Assembly: GCF_035984545.1 (NCBI RefSeq)
Contig: NZ_JAXCHP010000001.1
Coordinates: 1,116,001-1,180,000 of the forward strand
Direction of reading: 5' to 3'
Source of the DNA: Cryobacterium sp. GrIS_2_6
GTDB lineage: Bacteria > Actinomycetota > Actinomycetes > Actinomycetales > Microbacteriaceae
Length of the DNA stretch: 64,000 bases
Shown: in pieces, positions 7,128 to 16,101 of the stretch
Numbering within the stretch: the stretch's first letter is position 1
How the letters are laid out: each line of letters begins with the position of its first letter
Made by a program: the position numbers and the translations under genes
The notes under the pieces: model-generated
Seen by the model: the letters and a program-made list of their open reading frames with translations, nothing else
The model's database searches: none
What the model was told of the DNA's origin: nothing

Positions 7128-7164
7128 AATCGCCCCGCTCTCCATCTCGGAGGGTGGGGCGATT
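7128..7164. terminator. Hairpin downstream of the minus-strand gene at 7200
   Basis: Perfect 9-bp arms AATCGCCCC (7128-7136) and GGGGCGATT (7156-7164) enclose a loop that can itself pair (CTCC with GGAG). It lies 35 bp beyond the stop of the minus-strand gene at 7200. The T-run on either side is poor. Confidence 0.5.
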
Positions 7165-7199
7165 CGTCGTTTCTGGGCTATCGCTTCAGGCGCGGGCGG

Positions 7200-7436
7200 T
7201 TAGGCGCCTGGCTTCAATCTGAAGATCCCGGGAGAGACACGCTCGAAGTATCGCTCATCTTGCATCGACGCTCGGACCGTGGATTTGCCGACGTTCTCGA
7301 ATTTCTCTTCCAGCATCGCAGTGAGTTCAACCGTTGCGGCGGTACCGCCTCCGAGGCCTCGCATGTACTCGCGTATCGCAGTCTTCAATTCGTTGTGGGG
7401 ACGGCGTAATCGCTGTCCGGGTTCTGGTGACTTCAT
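7200..7436 (-). CDS. Small winged-helix-like hypothetical protein
   Basis: A 78-residue basic protein. A helical N-terminal half (NELKTAIREYMRGL), a second helix (ELTAMLEEKF), a turn with a third helix (GKSTVRASM) and a closing hairpin (YFERVSPGIFRLKPG) fit a winged helix-turn-helix, of the sort found in HARE-HTH and restriction-associated small domains. GAGGAGG stands 6 bases before the ATG. Upstream is a direct repeat of GTGTCGAC (7452-7459 and 7470-7477). It lies next to the excisionase-like gene on the same strand and probably serves the mobile element. Family not recognised with certainty. Confidence 0.6.
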   Translation of the reverse strand: MKSPEPGQRLRRPHNELKTAIREYMRGLGGGTAATVELTAMLEEKFENVGKSTVRASMQDERYFERVSPGIFRLKPGA

Positions 7437-7451
7437 GGCCGCCTCCTCGTT

Positions 7452-7477
7452 GTGTCGACTTCGATTTTAGTGTCGAC
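7452..7477. promoter_or_regulatory. Direct repeat GTGTCGAC x2 upstream of the gene at 7200-7436
   Basis: Two identical 8-mers, 7452-7459 and 7470-7477, are spaced 18 bp centre to centre, about 15-40 bp upstream of the minus-strand start at 7436. The spacing places both on nearly the same helix face, as expected for a regulator or excisionase binding site. Binding is not shown. Confidence 0.35.
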
Positions 7478-7510
7478 GCCACGGTCGTGCGAACGCGGTG
7501 TCGTTCCTGC

Positions 7511-7711
7511 CTATCGCGAGGTGCGTACGACGGCCGCGTCGATGAAGTCCTCGACATCGGTAACCCGGTACCGGACGGCCCTGCCCAGCTGAACATATGC
7601 CGGGCCCTCGCCGCGATATCGCAGCTGCGAGAGTGCGGCTTCGGAGGTGGCCAGCCAAGTGGCGGTCTGCTTGGCGGTGAGCAGGGGAGTGGGAGTCGGG
7701 TAAGGCGTCAT
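7511..7711 (-). CDS. Excisionase-like helix-turn-helix protein
   Basis: A 66-residue protein with the compact winged-helix layout of the excisionase/MerR_17 group. It opens LLTAKQTATWLATSEAALSQ (recognition helix), then has a wing (RYRGEGPAYVQLGRAVRYR) and closes with VEDFID. The frame extends upstream to 7816, but the ATG at 7711 is best: AGGGGA lies 6 bases before it, and the upstream residues overlap the integrase promoter region. It is divergent from the integrase. Such proteins set recombination direction or act as element repressors. Confidence 0.75.
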   Translation of the reverse strand: MTPYPTPTPLLTAKQTATWLATSEAALSQLRYRGEGPAYVQLGRAVRYRVTDVEDFIDAAVVRTSR

Positions 7712-7828
7712 ACCCATTCCCCTGCGGCGGGAATCTACCGGTGCGCTCGAAGTCATCACGCACGCCATGTACGGAGTGCCCCCAAAAGATGGGACGCCCG
7801 TTGGTACAAGCGCCACCGGATGCGCTCA

Positions 7829-7834
7829 TAGGCT
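7829..7834 (+). promoter_or_regulatory. -10 box of the integrase gene (leaderless pattern)
   Basis: TAGGCT is followed by seven bases and ATG 7842. No ribosome binding site is seen, so a leaderless transcript is likely. This also favours ATG 7842 over the upstream in-frame start at 7767. Confidence 0.5.
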
Positions 7835-7841
7835 GGGCCGC

Positions 7842-8993
7842 ATGGCATCCTTCGCGAAATATCCCACTCAGGCCGGCGACCGTTGGATGGTCCGATACCG
7901 GAAGCCGACTGGGAAGTCGACCGAGAAGCGGGGGTTCAAGACCAAGAGAGATGCGTCCACCTGGGCGGCTACATCCCTACTCGACAAGAACAGCGGAACA
8001 TTCATCTCTGAGTCCGCCCGGCGGCGGAAGGTTGGGGAGCTCATTACCGAGCACTTGGCCCGGACCGCTGCCAAAACACCAAGTACCGCTGCCAACCGAC
8101 AGTTCCACGCCTCGAAGTGGACCATGCCGAAATGGGAAGGCTGGTCAGTAGGGGACATCGCCAACGCGGATGTTCAGGATTGGGTCCAGGACATGAGTGA
8201 TTCCGGCGCAGGGGCGGCCACCATCGAGAAGGCGGTAGGCGTCCTCCGTGGTGCGCTGCGCCTCGCCGTGACTGCCCGGCTGGTGCCGGCAAACGTCGCC
8301 CTCGAGCTTGAGCTTCCTCGTGCCCAGAAGCGGAAGAACCTCTACCTGACCCACGGCGACGTGTTCGAGCTCGCCGACGCGATCCGGCCGGAGTCCCGCA
8401 CCATCGTTCTCTTCCTTGCCTACACAGGGCTGCGCTTTGGAGAGGCTGCCGCACTGACCATCGGCGACTTGGATTTGCCGCGCCGGCGTATCAACCTGCG
8501 CACATCGGTAACCGAGGTTCTCGGAGTCATGGAGACCGGCCCGACGAAGAGTAAACGATCTCGGTCAGTCCCCATGCCCGCGTTCATCGCCGACCTCGTG
8601 GCCACCCAAACTGCGGGCCGGCTCAAGGCGGAGCTTGTCTTCCCAGGCAATTCGGGGAGCCCCATCCGGCTCAACAACTGGAGGCCGCGTACTTTCAATG
8701 TCGCGATAGCCGCGGTGAACGCTGCGCGCGCCGAGGCGGCCCACGGAAAGCCGTTCGAGCCGTTCCCGAAGGTAACCCCGCATGACCTCCGTCACGCTGC
8801 GGCGAGCCTCGCCATCCACGCGGGGGCAAACGTAAAATCGGTGCAGCGAATGCTTGGCCACGCGAGCGCTGCAGTGACCCTGGACATCTACGCGGACCTA
8901 TTTGAAGACGATTTAGACGGTGTGGCGGACGCCCTCGGAAAGGCCGCAGAGCAGTGGTCAACACCGGTATCTCCAGAAACAAAACGTTTGTGA
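7842..8993 (+). CDS. Tyrosine-recombinase integrase
   Basis: A 383-residue phage/ICE-type integrase. Residues about 1-55 form the arm-binding domain (WMVRYRKPTGKSTEKRGFKT), about 60-160 the SAM-like core-binding domain and about 170-383 the catalytic domain. Active-site residues visible are R198 (TGLRFGEA), H314 and R317 (HDLRHAAA), H340 (MLGHAS) and nucleophile Y350 (DIYADLF). It appears intact. A bidirectional terminator (9013-9046) follows, and then the 3' end of tRNA-Val(CAC) at 9067, the usual target of such enzymes. With the excisionase-like gene next to it, it marks the right end of an integrated element that extends leftward. The matching second att copy was not found in the window. 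Confidence 0.93.
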   Translation: MASFAKYPTQAGDRWMVRYRKPTGKSTEKRGFKTKRDASTWAATSLLDKNSGTFISESARRRKVGELITEHLARTAAKTPSTAANRQFHASKWTMPKWEGWSVGDIANADVQDWVQDMSDSGAGAATIEKAVGVLRGALRLAVTARLVPANVALELELPRAQKRKNLYLTHGDVFELADAIRPESRTIVLFLAYTGLRFGEAAALTIGDLDLPRRRINLRTSVTEVLGVMETGPTKSKRSRSVPMPAFIADLVATQTAGRLKAELVFPGNSGSPIRLNNWRPRTFNVAIAAVNAARAEAAHGKPFEPFPKVTPHDLRHAAASLAIHAGANVKSVQRMLGHASAAVTLDIYADLFEDDLDGVADALGKAAEQWSTPVSPETKRL

Positions 8994-9012
8994 AATGTTT
9001 GTGGAAGAAGAG

Positions 9013-9046
9013 AAGGCCCTTTCCGATTTGATTCGGAAAGGGCCTT
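9013..9046. terminator. Bidirectional terminator between integrase and tRNA-Val
   Basis: A 14-bp perfect stem (AAGGCCCTTTCCGA at 9013-9026 with TCGGAAAGGGCCTT at 9033-9046) has a 6-base loop and lies between convergent transcripts. It is 20 bp past the integrase stop and 20 bp past the 3' end of the minus-strand tRNA. Confidence 0.85.
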
Positions 9047-9066
9047 TGACCTGCTGTTTGGTGTGT

Positions 9067-9138
9067 GGGCGATACCGGACTCGAACCGATGACCTCTTCC
9101 GTGTGAAGGAAGCGCGCTACCAACTGCGCCAATCGCCC
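9067..9138 (-). tRNA. tRNA-Val (anticodon CAC)
   Basis: A 72-nt cloverleaf on the minus strand. The acceptor arm is GGGCGAT/ATCGCCC, the anticodon stem is CTTCC/GGAAG around loop TTCACAC, and the T-arm contains GGTTCGAGTCC. CCA is not encoded. Its 3' end faces the integrase, making it the probable attachment site of the element on the left. Confidence 0.95.
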
Positions 9139-9238
9139 GCGGCGAGCGAATTCTGTTCCACCGCGACTCTCGATACTAGCCCAGACCGGGCGCCTGTCGT
9201 GCACCGACGCGCCACCCGACGCTCAAGTTCCGCTCGGT

Positions 9239-9267
9239 TTGTATATCCGGAAAAGTACCGGTACAGT
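9239..9267 (+). promoter_or_regulatory. Promoter of the Gly-Cys-Val tRNA transcript
   Basis: TTGTAT (9239-9244) and TACAGT (9262-9267) are separated by 17 bp, 30 bp before tRNA-Gly. The three tRNAs that follow end at one terminator (9605-9632) and are probably one transcript. Confidence 0.65.
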
Positions 9268-9296
9268 CTTCAAAGCACGCAGAAATGCGCGCAGTT

Positions 9297-9368
9297 GCGG
9301 ATGTGGCGCAGTGGTAGCGCATCACCTTGCCAAGGTGAGGGTCGCGAGTTCGAATCTCGTCATCCGCT
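9297..9368 (+). tRNA. tRNA-Gly (anticodon GCC)
   Basis: A 72-nt cloverleaf with acceptor arm GCGGATG/CATCCGC, anticodon stem TCACC/GGTGA around loop TTGCCAA, and T-arm GAGTTCGAATCTC. It is first of three plus-strand tRNAs. Confidence 0.95.
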
Positions 9369-9418
9369 CGAATTGAATCGGCCGAAAGGCCGATTCTCTT
9401 TGGTATGAACCCGAATAC

Positions 9419-9489
9419 GGTGGATTGGCCGAGAGGCGAGGCAGCGGCCTGCAAAGCCGTATACACGGGTTCGAATCCCGTATCCACCT
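9419..9489 (+). tRNA. tRNA-Cys (anticodon GCA)
   Basis: A 71-nt cloverleaf with acceptor arm GGTGGAT/ATCCACC, anticodon loop CTGCAAA in a GCGGC/GCCGT stem, and T-arm CGGGTTCGAATCCCG. It lies 50 bp after tRNA-Gly. Confidence 0.95.
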
Positions 9490-9527
9490 CCAGTCTTGGA
9501 GAACGAAGTTCTTGAAGCACTAGATTT

Positions 9528-9599
9528 GGGCGATTGGCGCAGCGGTAGCGCGCTTCCCTGACACGGAAGAGGTCACTGGTTCGATCCCAGTATCGCCCA
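9528..9599 (+). tRNA. tRNA-Val (anticodon GAC)
   Basis: A 72-nt cloverleaf with acceptor arm GGGCGAT/ATCGCCC and loop CTGACAC in a CTTCC/GGAAG stem. Its acceptor, D and anticodon arms nearly match the opposite-strand tRNA-Val(CAC) at 9067-9138, so the two form a long imperfect inverted repeat about 390 bp apart. Confidence 0.95.
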
Positions 9600-9604
9600 C
9601 AGAT

Positions 9605-9632
9605 AAACCCCCGGTTAAGCCGGGGGTTTTTT
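9605..9632 (+). terminator. Rho-independent terminator of the tRNA transcript
   Basis: AACCCCCGG and CCGGGGGTT pair around loop TTAAG, followed by TTTTTT (9627-9632). It begins 6 bp after tRNA-Val(GAC). Confidence 0.93.
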
Positions 9633-9703
9633 CGTTTAACGTCCACCGGAATGGGGATACCGGTCCGGGGCCTGGTGCAGCACTCTCAAGGGGGAGGTTC
9701 GCC

Positions 9704-10375
9704 ATGAATTCGCACACGGTGCCGCACGGCATCCGGTTCGGCCGGCGGGCGACGGATTTCCCGGCCGTCGTGTGCGCTGACGTCACCGACCGCCCGGTCG
9801 CCCGCACGGCACCCCGGCGCGGGGTTCCGGCGAACAGGTACCTGCCACCGCAGGACTGGGAGCGCCTGCTCATCTCCGATGCGCAGGGACTGCCCAACCT
9901 GTACCTCGCCGCCGACGCCGGTGAATTGTGGCTGACCGAGCCCAGCACCGGCCGGGTCGTCGCGCTCGGCAACCGCCACCTGCGCGGCCTCGGCATCTGG
10001 AGCTTCTGGCTGCGCAATGTCGACCAGCGCACGATCGTCGCACGGGAGGGACTCCTCCAGCCCGGTTCGGTTGTCACGCTCGTCCGCGAGCAGGCGAGCG
10101 GGTCCGGCGATCGTGCGATCGCCGTGCACGCGGCGACCGGGCGCCCGGTCGGCCACGTCAGCCCGCGGATCGCCGCCGGGCTCTCCCCGCTCCTCGACGG
10201 CGGAGCCGGACTCCTGGCGGTCACCCTCGCATCCGACCCGACTCCCGCCACTGACCGACCCGGCCTTGTCAAGGTGATCGCCTCTTCACCGGACGTCATC
10301 GGGCATCTCTTCCGCCGGTTGCCGCAGGGGGCACCCGTGCCGCCGCGCGCGCGCGACACCGTCCTCGTGGCCTGA
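9704..10375 (+). CDS. Hypothetical protein, possibly HIRAN-like
   Basis: A 223-residue soluble protein between the tRNA cluster and thrS. The N-terminal half has strand-rich stretches (LYLAADAGELWLTEPSTGRV, GIWSFWLRN). Residues about 140-175 (DRAIAVHAATGRPVGHVSPR, then IAAGLSPLLD) recall HIRAN domains, which carry a GxxVGYVPRxxAxxLAPLL pattern and bind DNA ends in some repair proteins. The C-terminal end is Arg/Pro-rich. GGGGAGG stands about 7 bases before the ATG. The HIRAN link is weak and not tested; otherwise the function is unknown. Confidence 0.65.
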   Translation: MNSHTVPHGIRFGRRATDFPAVVCADVTDRPVARTAPRRGVPANRYLPPQDWERLLISDAQGLPNLYLAADAGELWLTEPSTGRVVALGNRHLRGLGIWSFWLRNVDQRTIVAREGLLQPGSVVTLVREQASGSGDRAIAVHAATGRPVGHVSPRIAAGLSPLLDGGAGLLAVTLASDPTPATDRPGLVKVIASSPDVIGHLFRRLPQGAPVPPRARDTVLVA

Positions 10376-10467
10376 GCCGGGCATCCGCCGCAGCTGCACG
10401 GGGAATCCCTGTCGCGACCGCGCCGCTAAAGTTGGAGGGGTTCGCACAATACTGAGGAGTACTACAC

Positions 10468-12420
10468 GTGGCTGACGGCTTTGAGCTTTTCACCGACCGG
10501 TCTGTTGTCGCAATGCGCGTCAACGGTGAGCTCAAGGATCTCGCCGCGACGCTGACCCAGACGGATGTCGTGGAACCCGTGACGATTTCGTCTGCGGACG
10601 GCCTGAACATCCTTCGCCACTCGGCGGCGCACGTGCTCGCCCAGGCGGTCCAGAACGTCAACCCGGCGGCGCGCCTGGGGATCGGTCCGCCCGTGACGGA
10701 CGGCTTCTACTACGACTTCGATGTCGAGGTGCCGTTCACGCCAGAAGACATCAAGGCGCTCGAGAAGGCCATGGACCGCATCATCCGCCAGGGCCAGCGT
10801 TTCGTGCGGCGCGTCGTGACCGATGACGACGCCAGGGCCGAATTCGCCGCGGAACCGTACAAGCTCGAGCTGATCGGGCTCAAGGGCGGCGCCGTCGCGG
10901 CCACCGCGGACAACGAATCGGTCGAGGTCGGCGGCGCCGAGCTCACCATCTACGACAACGTCGACCCGAAGACGGGCGAGACGGTCTGGAAAGACCTCTG
11001 CCGTGGCCCGCACCTGCCGAACACCCGCATGATCGGCAACGGATACTCGCTGACCAGACTCGCCGCCGCATACTGGCGCGGCTCGGAGAAGAACCCGCAG
11101 CTGCAGCGAATCTACGGGACCGCCTGGCCGACCAAGGACGAACTGCGCGCCTTCCAGGCTCGACAGGAGGAAGCCGCCAAGCGCGACCACCGCAAGCTCG
11201 GCCAGGAGCTCGACCTGTTCTCCTTCCCGGAGGAAATCGGTTCCGGACTCGCGGTCTTCCACCCCAAGGGCGGGATCATCCGCGCGGAGATCGAGAACTA
11301 CATGCGCGAGCAGCTGCTCGCGAACGGCTACGACCTCGTCAACACGCCGCACATCACGAAGGCGCACCTGTTCGAGACCAGCGGGCACCTGCAGTGGTAC
11401 AAGGACGGCATGTTCCCGCCGATGCACCTCGACGAAGAGGTCGACGCGGAGGGGAACATCACCCGTCAGGGCCAGGACTACTACCTGAAGCCGATGAACT
11501 GCCCGATGCACAACCTCATCTTCAAGGCGCGGGGCCGCAGCTACCGCGAACTTCCGCTGCGCCTGGCCGAATTCGGCACCGTCTACCGGTACGAGAAGAG
11601 CGGAACGCTGTCCGGCCTCACCCGGGTGCGCGGGCTCACCCAGGACGATGCCCACATCTACGTCACCGCGAGCCAGGTGAAGGCGGAGGTCGCCAGCCAG
11701 CTCGAGTTCGTCTTCGAGACGCTCCGGGGCTACGGGCTCACCGACTTCTACCTCGAACTCTCCACCAAGGACCCGGTCAAGTTCGTCGGCACCGACGAGC
11801 AATGGGACGAGGCAACCGAGACCCTCAGGCAGGTCGCCGTCGAGTCCGGGCTCGAACTGGTCAGCGACCCGGGCGGAGCGGCGTTCTACGGCCCGAAGAT
11901 CTCCGTCCAGGCCAGGGACGCGATCGGCAGAACCTGGCAGCTCTCCACGGTCCAGCTCGACTTCAACCAGCCGGAACTCTTCGAGCTGGAGTACACCGCC
12001 TCCGACGGGACCCGCCAGCAGCCCGTGATGATCCACCGTGCCCTCCTCGGCTCCATCGAGCGCTTCTTCGCGATCCTCCTCGAGCACTATGCCGGCGCCT
12101 TCCCGGTCTGGCTGTCCCCGATCCAGGTCGTCGGCATCCCCGTCGCCGAAGCGTACGAGGACTATCTCGGGGATGTCATCCGGCAGCTGAAGGCACTCGG
12201 GGTGCGCGCCGAACTCGACACCTCGAGCGACCGGATGCCCAAGAAGATCCGCACCCACACCAAGGCGAAGGTGCCGTTCCAGCTGATCGCAGGCGAAGAC
12301 GACCGTGCAGCCGGATCGGTGAGCTTCCGCTTCAGGGACGGTACCCAGGAGAACGGCATCCCCGTCGCGGATGCGATCGCCCGTATCGTCGACGCGATCG
12401 CAACGAAGGCGCAGGTCTGA
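10468..12420 (+). CDS. thrS: Threonyl-tRNA synthetase
   Basis: A 650-residue cytoplasmic class II enzyme that charges tRNA-Thr. A short TGS domain (about 1-50) is followed by the editing domain (H51SAAH55, with further motifs to about 225). The class II core (about 240-540) includes the zinc-ligand motif MNCPMH with C345 and the motif 2 and 3 regions ([21 protein letters not shown]). The anticodon-binding domain spans about 550-650. GTG is the start, with GAGGAG 9 bases upstream. The stop is one base before the HIT gene, so the two are co-transcribed. No T-box leader is present. Confidence 0.97.
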   Translation: MADGFELFTDRSVVAMRVNGELKDLAATLTQTDVVEPVTISSADGLNILRHSAAHVLAQAVQNVNPAARLGIGPPVTDGFYYDFDVEVPFTPEDIKALEKAMDRIIRQGQRFVRRVVTDDDARAEFAAEPYKLELIGLKGGAVAATADNESVEVGGAELTIYDNVDPKTGETVWKDLCRGPHLPNTRMIGNGYSLTRLAAAYWRGSEKNPQLQRIYGTAWPTKDELRAFQARQEEAAKRDHRKLGQELDLFSFPEEIGSGLAVFHPKGGIIRAEIENYMREQLLANGYDLVNTPHITKAHLFETSGHLQWYKDGMFPPMHLDEEVDAEGNITRQGQDYYLKPMNCPMHNLIFKARGRSYRELPLRLAEFGTVYRYEKSGTLSGLTRVRGLTQDDAHIYVTASQVKAEVASQLEFVFETLRGYGLTDFYLELSTKDPVKFVGTDEQWDEATETLRQVAVESGLELVSDPGGAAFYGPKISVQARDAIGRTWQLSTVQLDFNQPELFELEYTASDGTRQQPVMIHRALLGSIERFFAILLEHYAGAFPVWLSPIQVVGIPVAEAYEDYLGDVIRQLKALGVRAELDTSSDRMPKKIRTHTKAKVPFQLIAGEDDRAAGSVSFRFRDGTQENGIPVADAIARIVDAIATKAQV

Positions 12421-12421
12421 G

Positions 12422-12976
12422 ATGGAAGCCGGAGACGAGACGATCGAATCGTCCAGCGACTTCGCGGCCGTACCGGATGCCTTCCAACGGTTGTGGACAC
12501 CGCACCGGATGGTCTACATCCAGGACGGCACGCAGCCGCACGCCGACGCCTGTCCGTTCTGCCTCGCCCCGGCGATGACCGACGAGAAGGCGCTCATCGT
12601 CGCCCGCGGCGTCCACGCCTACGTGTTGCTCAACCTGTTCCCGTACAACAGCGGCCACCTGCTCGTCTGCCCCTACCGCCACATTGCGACCTATGACGAA
12701 GCAACGCCCGAGGAAGTCGCCGAGATCGGCAGCCTGACCCAGGTGGCGATGCGCGTGCTCGCCGTGACCTCCAACTGCGACGGCTTCAACATCGGGATGA
12801 ATCAGGGCAGGGTCGCCGGAGCGGGCATCGCCGAACACCTACACCAGCACATCGTCCCGCGCTGGGCTACAGACTCGAACTTCTTCCCGATCATCGCGAA
12901 GACCAAGGCCATTCCTCAGCTGCTCGGCGACGTCCGCCGGATGGTCGCGGACGGCTGGCCGCGCGACGAAAATTAG
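12422..12976 (+). CDS. HIT-family nucleotide hydrolase/phosphorylase
   Basis: A 184-residue histidine-triad protein of the actinobacterial AP4A-phosphorylase-like group. C44PFC47 probably forms a zinc knuckle, and the triad reads H139LH141QH143 within [11 protein letters not shown]. The expected activity is cleavage or phosphorolysis of dinucleoside polyphosphates such as AP4A, or of nucleotidyl adducts; the substrate here is unknown. The ATG is one base after thrS. In mycobacteria the thrS-HIT pair is followed by pgsA and pimA; here pdxS follows directly. Confidence 0.92.
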   Translation: MEAGDETIESSSDFAAVPDAFQRLWTPHRMVYIQDGTQPHADACPFCLAPAMTDEKALIVARGVHAYVLLNLFPYNSGHLLVCPYRHIATYDEATPEEVAEIGSLTQVAMRVLAVTSNCDGFNIGMNQGRVAGAGIAEHLHQHIVPRWATDSNFFPIIAKTKAIPQLLGDVRRMVADGWPRDEN

Positions 12977-13034
12977 CGCCATACTCCCAGTCCGCGCAGC
13001 CCTCCGCTGTGGGATTTCACCAACTCGCAAGGAA

Positions 13035-13040
13035 TAGAAT
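13035..13040 (+). promoter_or_regulatory. -10 box of pdxS (leaderless pattern)
   Basis: TAGAAT is followed by seven bases and ATG 13048. The only purine-rich site (AAGGAA, 13029-13034) overlaps the box, which fits a leaderless mRNA. Confidence 0.5.
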
Positions 13041-13047
13041 TCACGTT

Positions 13048-13950
<903 letters not shown>

Positions 13951-13959
13951 CTCGAACAG

Positions 13960-14553
13960 GTGACGGTAGGAGTACTCGCCCTCCAGGGCGACTTCCGCGA
14001 GCATGCGCAGGTGTTGCACACCCTCGGAGCGGACGTCGTCCTGGTGCGCCGACCAGAAGAACTCGCCCGCGTCGATGGGCTCGTGATTCCGGGCGGCGAA
14101 TCCAGCGTGATGGACAAGCTCGCGCGGGCCTTCGGCCTCGCCGATCCCTTGCGCGCCGCCGTCAGGGCCGGCCTCCCGGTCTACGGGACCTGCGCGGGAC
14201 TGATCATGCTCGCGGACACCGTCGTCGACGGCATTCGCGGCCAGGAGAGCATCGGCGGCCTCGACATCAGCGTCCGGCGCAATGCCTTCGGCTCCCAGAC
14301 GCAGTCCTTCGAGACCGATCTGGAGGTACCGGTGCTCGGCGATGCGCCGGTGCACGCGGTGTTCATCCGCGCCCCGGTCGTCGACACCGTCGGTCCGAAG
14401 GCAACGGCCCTCGCGCGGCTCGCCGACGGCCGCTGCGTTGCGGTCGAACAGGGGCACCTGCTCGGCACCTCGTTCCACCCGGAGATCACGGGGGAGCACC
14501 GCTTCCACGCGTACTTCCTCGGAACGGTCGCGGCCGCCCGATTCCTCGGCTGA
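13960..14553 (+). CDS. pdxT: Pyridoxal 5'-phosphate synthase glutaminase subunit PdxT
   Basis: A 197-residue class I glutamine amidotransferase that feeds ammonia to PdxS. The nucleophile is C78 (YGTCAGLIML), and the His-Glu pair lies in SFHPEITGEHRFH near the C-terminus. The N-terminus VGVLALQGDFREH and the oxyanion loop PGGESSV are typical. The GTG start is 9 bp after pdxS, so the subunits are made from one mRNA. Confidence 0.97.
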   Translation: MTVGVLALQGDFREHAQVLHTLGADVVLVRRPEELARVDGLVIPGGESSVMDKLARAFGLADPLRAAVRAGLPVYGTCAGLIMLADTVVDGIRGQESIGGLDISVRRNAFGSQTQSFETDLEVPVLGDAPVHAVFIRAPVVDTVGPKATALARLADGRCVAVEQGHLLGTSFHPEITGEHRFHAYFLGTVAAARFLG

Positions 14554-14590
14554 GTCTCGTCGGGGATTCCCGTCCCGGTGGCTGCGGGGT

Positions 14591-14596
14591 TAGGGT
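14591..14596 (+). promoter_or_regulatory. -10 box before the DUF1697 gene, with a 4-codon mini-ORF at +1
   Basis: TAGGGT is followed by six bases and an ATG at 14603. That ATG opens a 4-codon frame (ATG AGT CAA CGA TGA) whose stop overlaps the ATG of the DUF1697 gene at 14614. The mRNA probably starts at or near 14603. Confidence 0.4.
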
Positions 14597-14613
14597 TTTG
14601 ACATGAGTCAACG

Positions 14614-15153
14614 ATGATGCGCTACGCAGCCCTGCTCAGGGGAATCAATGTCAACGGCATAACCGTCGGAATGACCGATCTCGTGGAGACCTTCCAGGGC
14701 CTCGGCCACACCGACGTCAAGACGGTCGCCGCGAGCGGCAACGTCGTCTTCAGTGTCGACGAGGCGGCCCAGGCCACCCCGGACGCGATCAAGAGCCGGA
14801 TCGAGGCGGCGCTCTCGGAGCGTTTCGATTATGAAGCCTGGATCGTGCTCGTCGACGAGGCCGAACTCGCGCGCGAGGTGCTTTCCTACCCCTTCGATCC
14901 GGAGCGGGAGGGCTGGCACTCCTACGTCATGTTCGGCTCCGACCCCTCCCATCTCGCGGAGCTGGCCGGTCATGCCAGGGAACTCGACCAGGCGGACGAA
15001 CGAATCGAACTGGGCCACGGCGTTCTCTACTGGGAGGTCCGTCGTGCCGTCGGGATCAAGAGTGCCTTCAGTAAGAAGAGCGCAAAGGTCAAATACCGCG
15101 CCACGACCACGACCCGCAACCTGAACACCCTGCAGAAGATCGTCACGCTCTGA
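14614..15153 (+). CDS. DUF1697 family protein
   Basis: A 179-residue protein matching the DUF1697 pattern: N-terminal YAALLRGINVNG, a GNVVF segment (VAASGNVVFSVDE) and the C-terminal KYRATTTTRNLNTLQKI. The biochemical role of this family is unknown. It has no partner in the neighbouring operons. A mini-ORF just upstream (14603-14617) overlaps its start, so translation may be coupled. Confidence 0.9.
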   Translation: MMRYAALLRGINVNGITVGMTDLVETFQGLGHTDVKTVAASGNVVFSVDEAAQATPDAIKSRIEAALSERFDYEAWIVLVDEAELAREVLSYPFDPEREGWHSYVMFGSDPSHLAELAGHARELDQADERIELGHGVLYWEVRRAVGIKSAFSKKSAKVKYRATTTTRNLNTLQKIVTL

Positions 15154-15330
15154 CCTTCCAAGGACCGTCGGGGCGTCCGCCCCGCGTGCCTGACGGCTCC
15201 GGCGGCCCGGATCGGGCGCCTCGGGTTAGACTGGCGAGCACCGCATTGGTGCGACGATTTCGCTTTTCTGCCACTGGCGGCAGACGGCCGGCACCACAAT
15301 CAGACAGCCAAGCACGACAACGGGAGATTC

Positions 15331-16095
15331 ATGTCCGGACATTCCAAGTGGGCGACAACCAAGCACCAGAAGGCGGTCACCGACTCACGGAGGGCCAAGG
15401 CCTTCGCCAAGCTGATCAAGAACATCGAGGTCGCCGCTCGTATGGGCGGCGCCGACCTGTCGGGTAATCCGACTCTCGTCGATGCGATCCAGAAGGCCAA
15501 GAAGACCTCGGTCCCCAACGAGAACATCGACCGTGCCGTCAAGCGCGGAGCCGGCCTCGCCGGCGTCGTCGTCGACTATACAACGATCATGTATGAGGGC
15601 TACGCCGCCAACGGTGTCGCCATCATGATCGAGTGCCTCACCGACAACAAGAACCGCGCGGCGGCAGAAGTCCGCACGACGGTCAGCCGCAACGGCGGCA
15701 ACATGGCCGACCCTGGCAGTGTTGCATACAACTTCCACCGCAAGGGCATCGTCGTTGTTTCCAAGGCGAACGGCGTCACCGAAGACGACGTGCTCGGCGC
15801 GGTCCTCGACGCAGGAGCCGAGGAAGTCGTGGACGAAGGGGAGACCTTTGAGGTCTTCAGCGAGGTCCAGGACCTCGTGGCAACCCGTACGGCACTTCAG
15901 GCCGCCGGAATCGACTACAACTCGGCCGACATCGCCTTCGTCCCGCAGCTCACAATCGACGTCGACGCCGAGACCGCCCGCAAGGTATTCAAGCTCATCG
16001 ACGCACTCGAGGAACTCGACGACGTGCAGAACATCTACAGCAACTACGCCGTGTCTGCCGCAGTCTCCGCTGAGCTCGAAGCCGAGAACGAGTAG
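15331..16095 (+). CDS. yebC: YebC/PmpR (TACO1) family protein
   Basis: A 254-residue member of the YebC/TACO1 family, recognised by the N-terminus [20 protein letters not shown] and the long conserved alpha/beta body. Members act as translation factors that relieve ribosome stalling, and some were described as transcription regulators. It lies directly before ruvC, as in most actinobacteria. A -10-like TAGACT at 15227-15232 leaves a leader of about 90 nt. Confidence 0.96.
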   Translation: MSGHSKWATTKHQKAVTDSRRAKAFAKLIKNIEVAARMGGADLSGNPTLVDAIQKAKKTSVPNENIDRAVKRGAGLAGVVVDYTTIMYEGYAANGVAIMIECLTDNKNRAAAEVRTTVSRNGGNMADPGSVAYNFHRKGIVVVSKANGVTEDDVLGAVLDAGAEEVVDEGETFEVFSEVQDLVATRTALQAAGIDYNSADIAFVPQLTIDVDAETARKVFKLIDALEELDDVQNIYSNYAVSAAVSAELEAENE

Positions 16096-16101
16096 TCAAC
16101 G

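Larger units (their letters stand above)
6471..7199. other. Gene-poor stretch with decayed minus-strand fragments
   Basis: No intact gene is convincing here. Two minus-strand remnants (6666-6875 and 6956-7105) and a hairpin (7128-7164) are listed separately. The longer open frames in this stretch have Arg/Pro-rich compositions typical of shadow frames. Confidence 0.5.

Noticed and set aside
7150..7170. GGGCGAT as a second att copy of tRNA-Val
   Set aside because: Only 7 bases match the tRNA end, and the sequence is explained by the hairpin at 7128-7164.
9176..9646. Open frames through the tRNA cluster
   Set aside because: They translate tRNA sequence; the repeated WDRTSDLFRVREARY-type peptides are the reverse complement of tRNA genes, a common annotation error.
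10376..10467. T-box leader before thrS
   Set aside because: No T-box sequence or terminator; the leader is under 100 bp.
10462..12258. 598-codon minus-strand frame across thrS
   Set aside because: Antisense shadow produced by high third-position GC; thrS motifs are complete on the plus strand.
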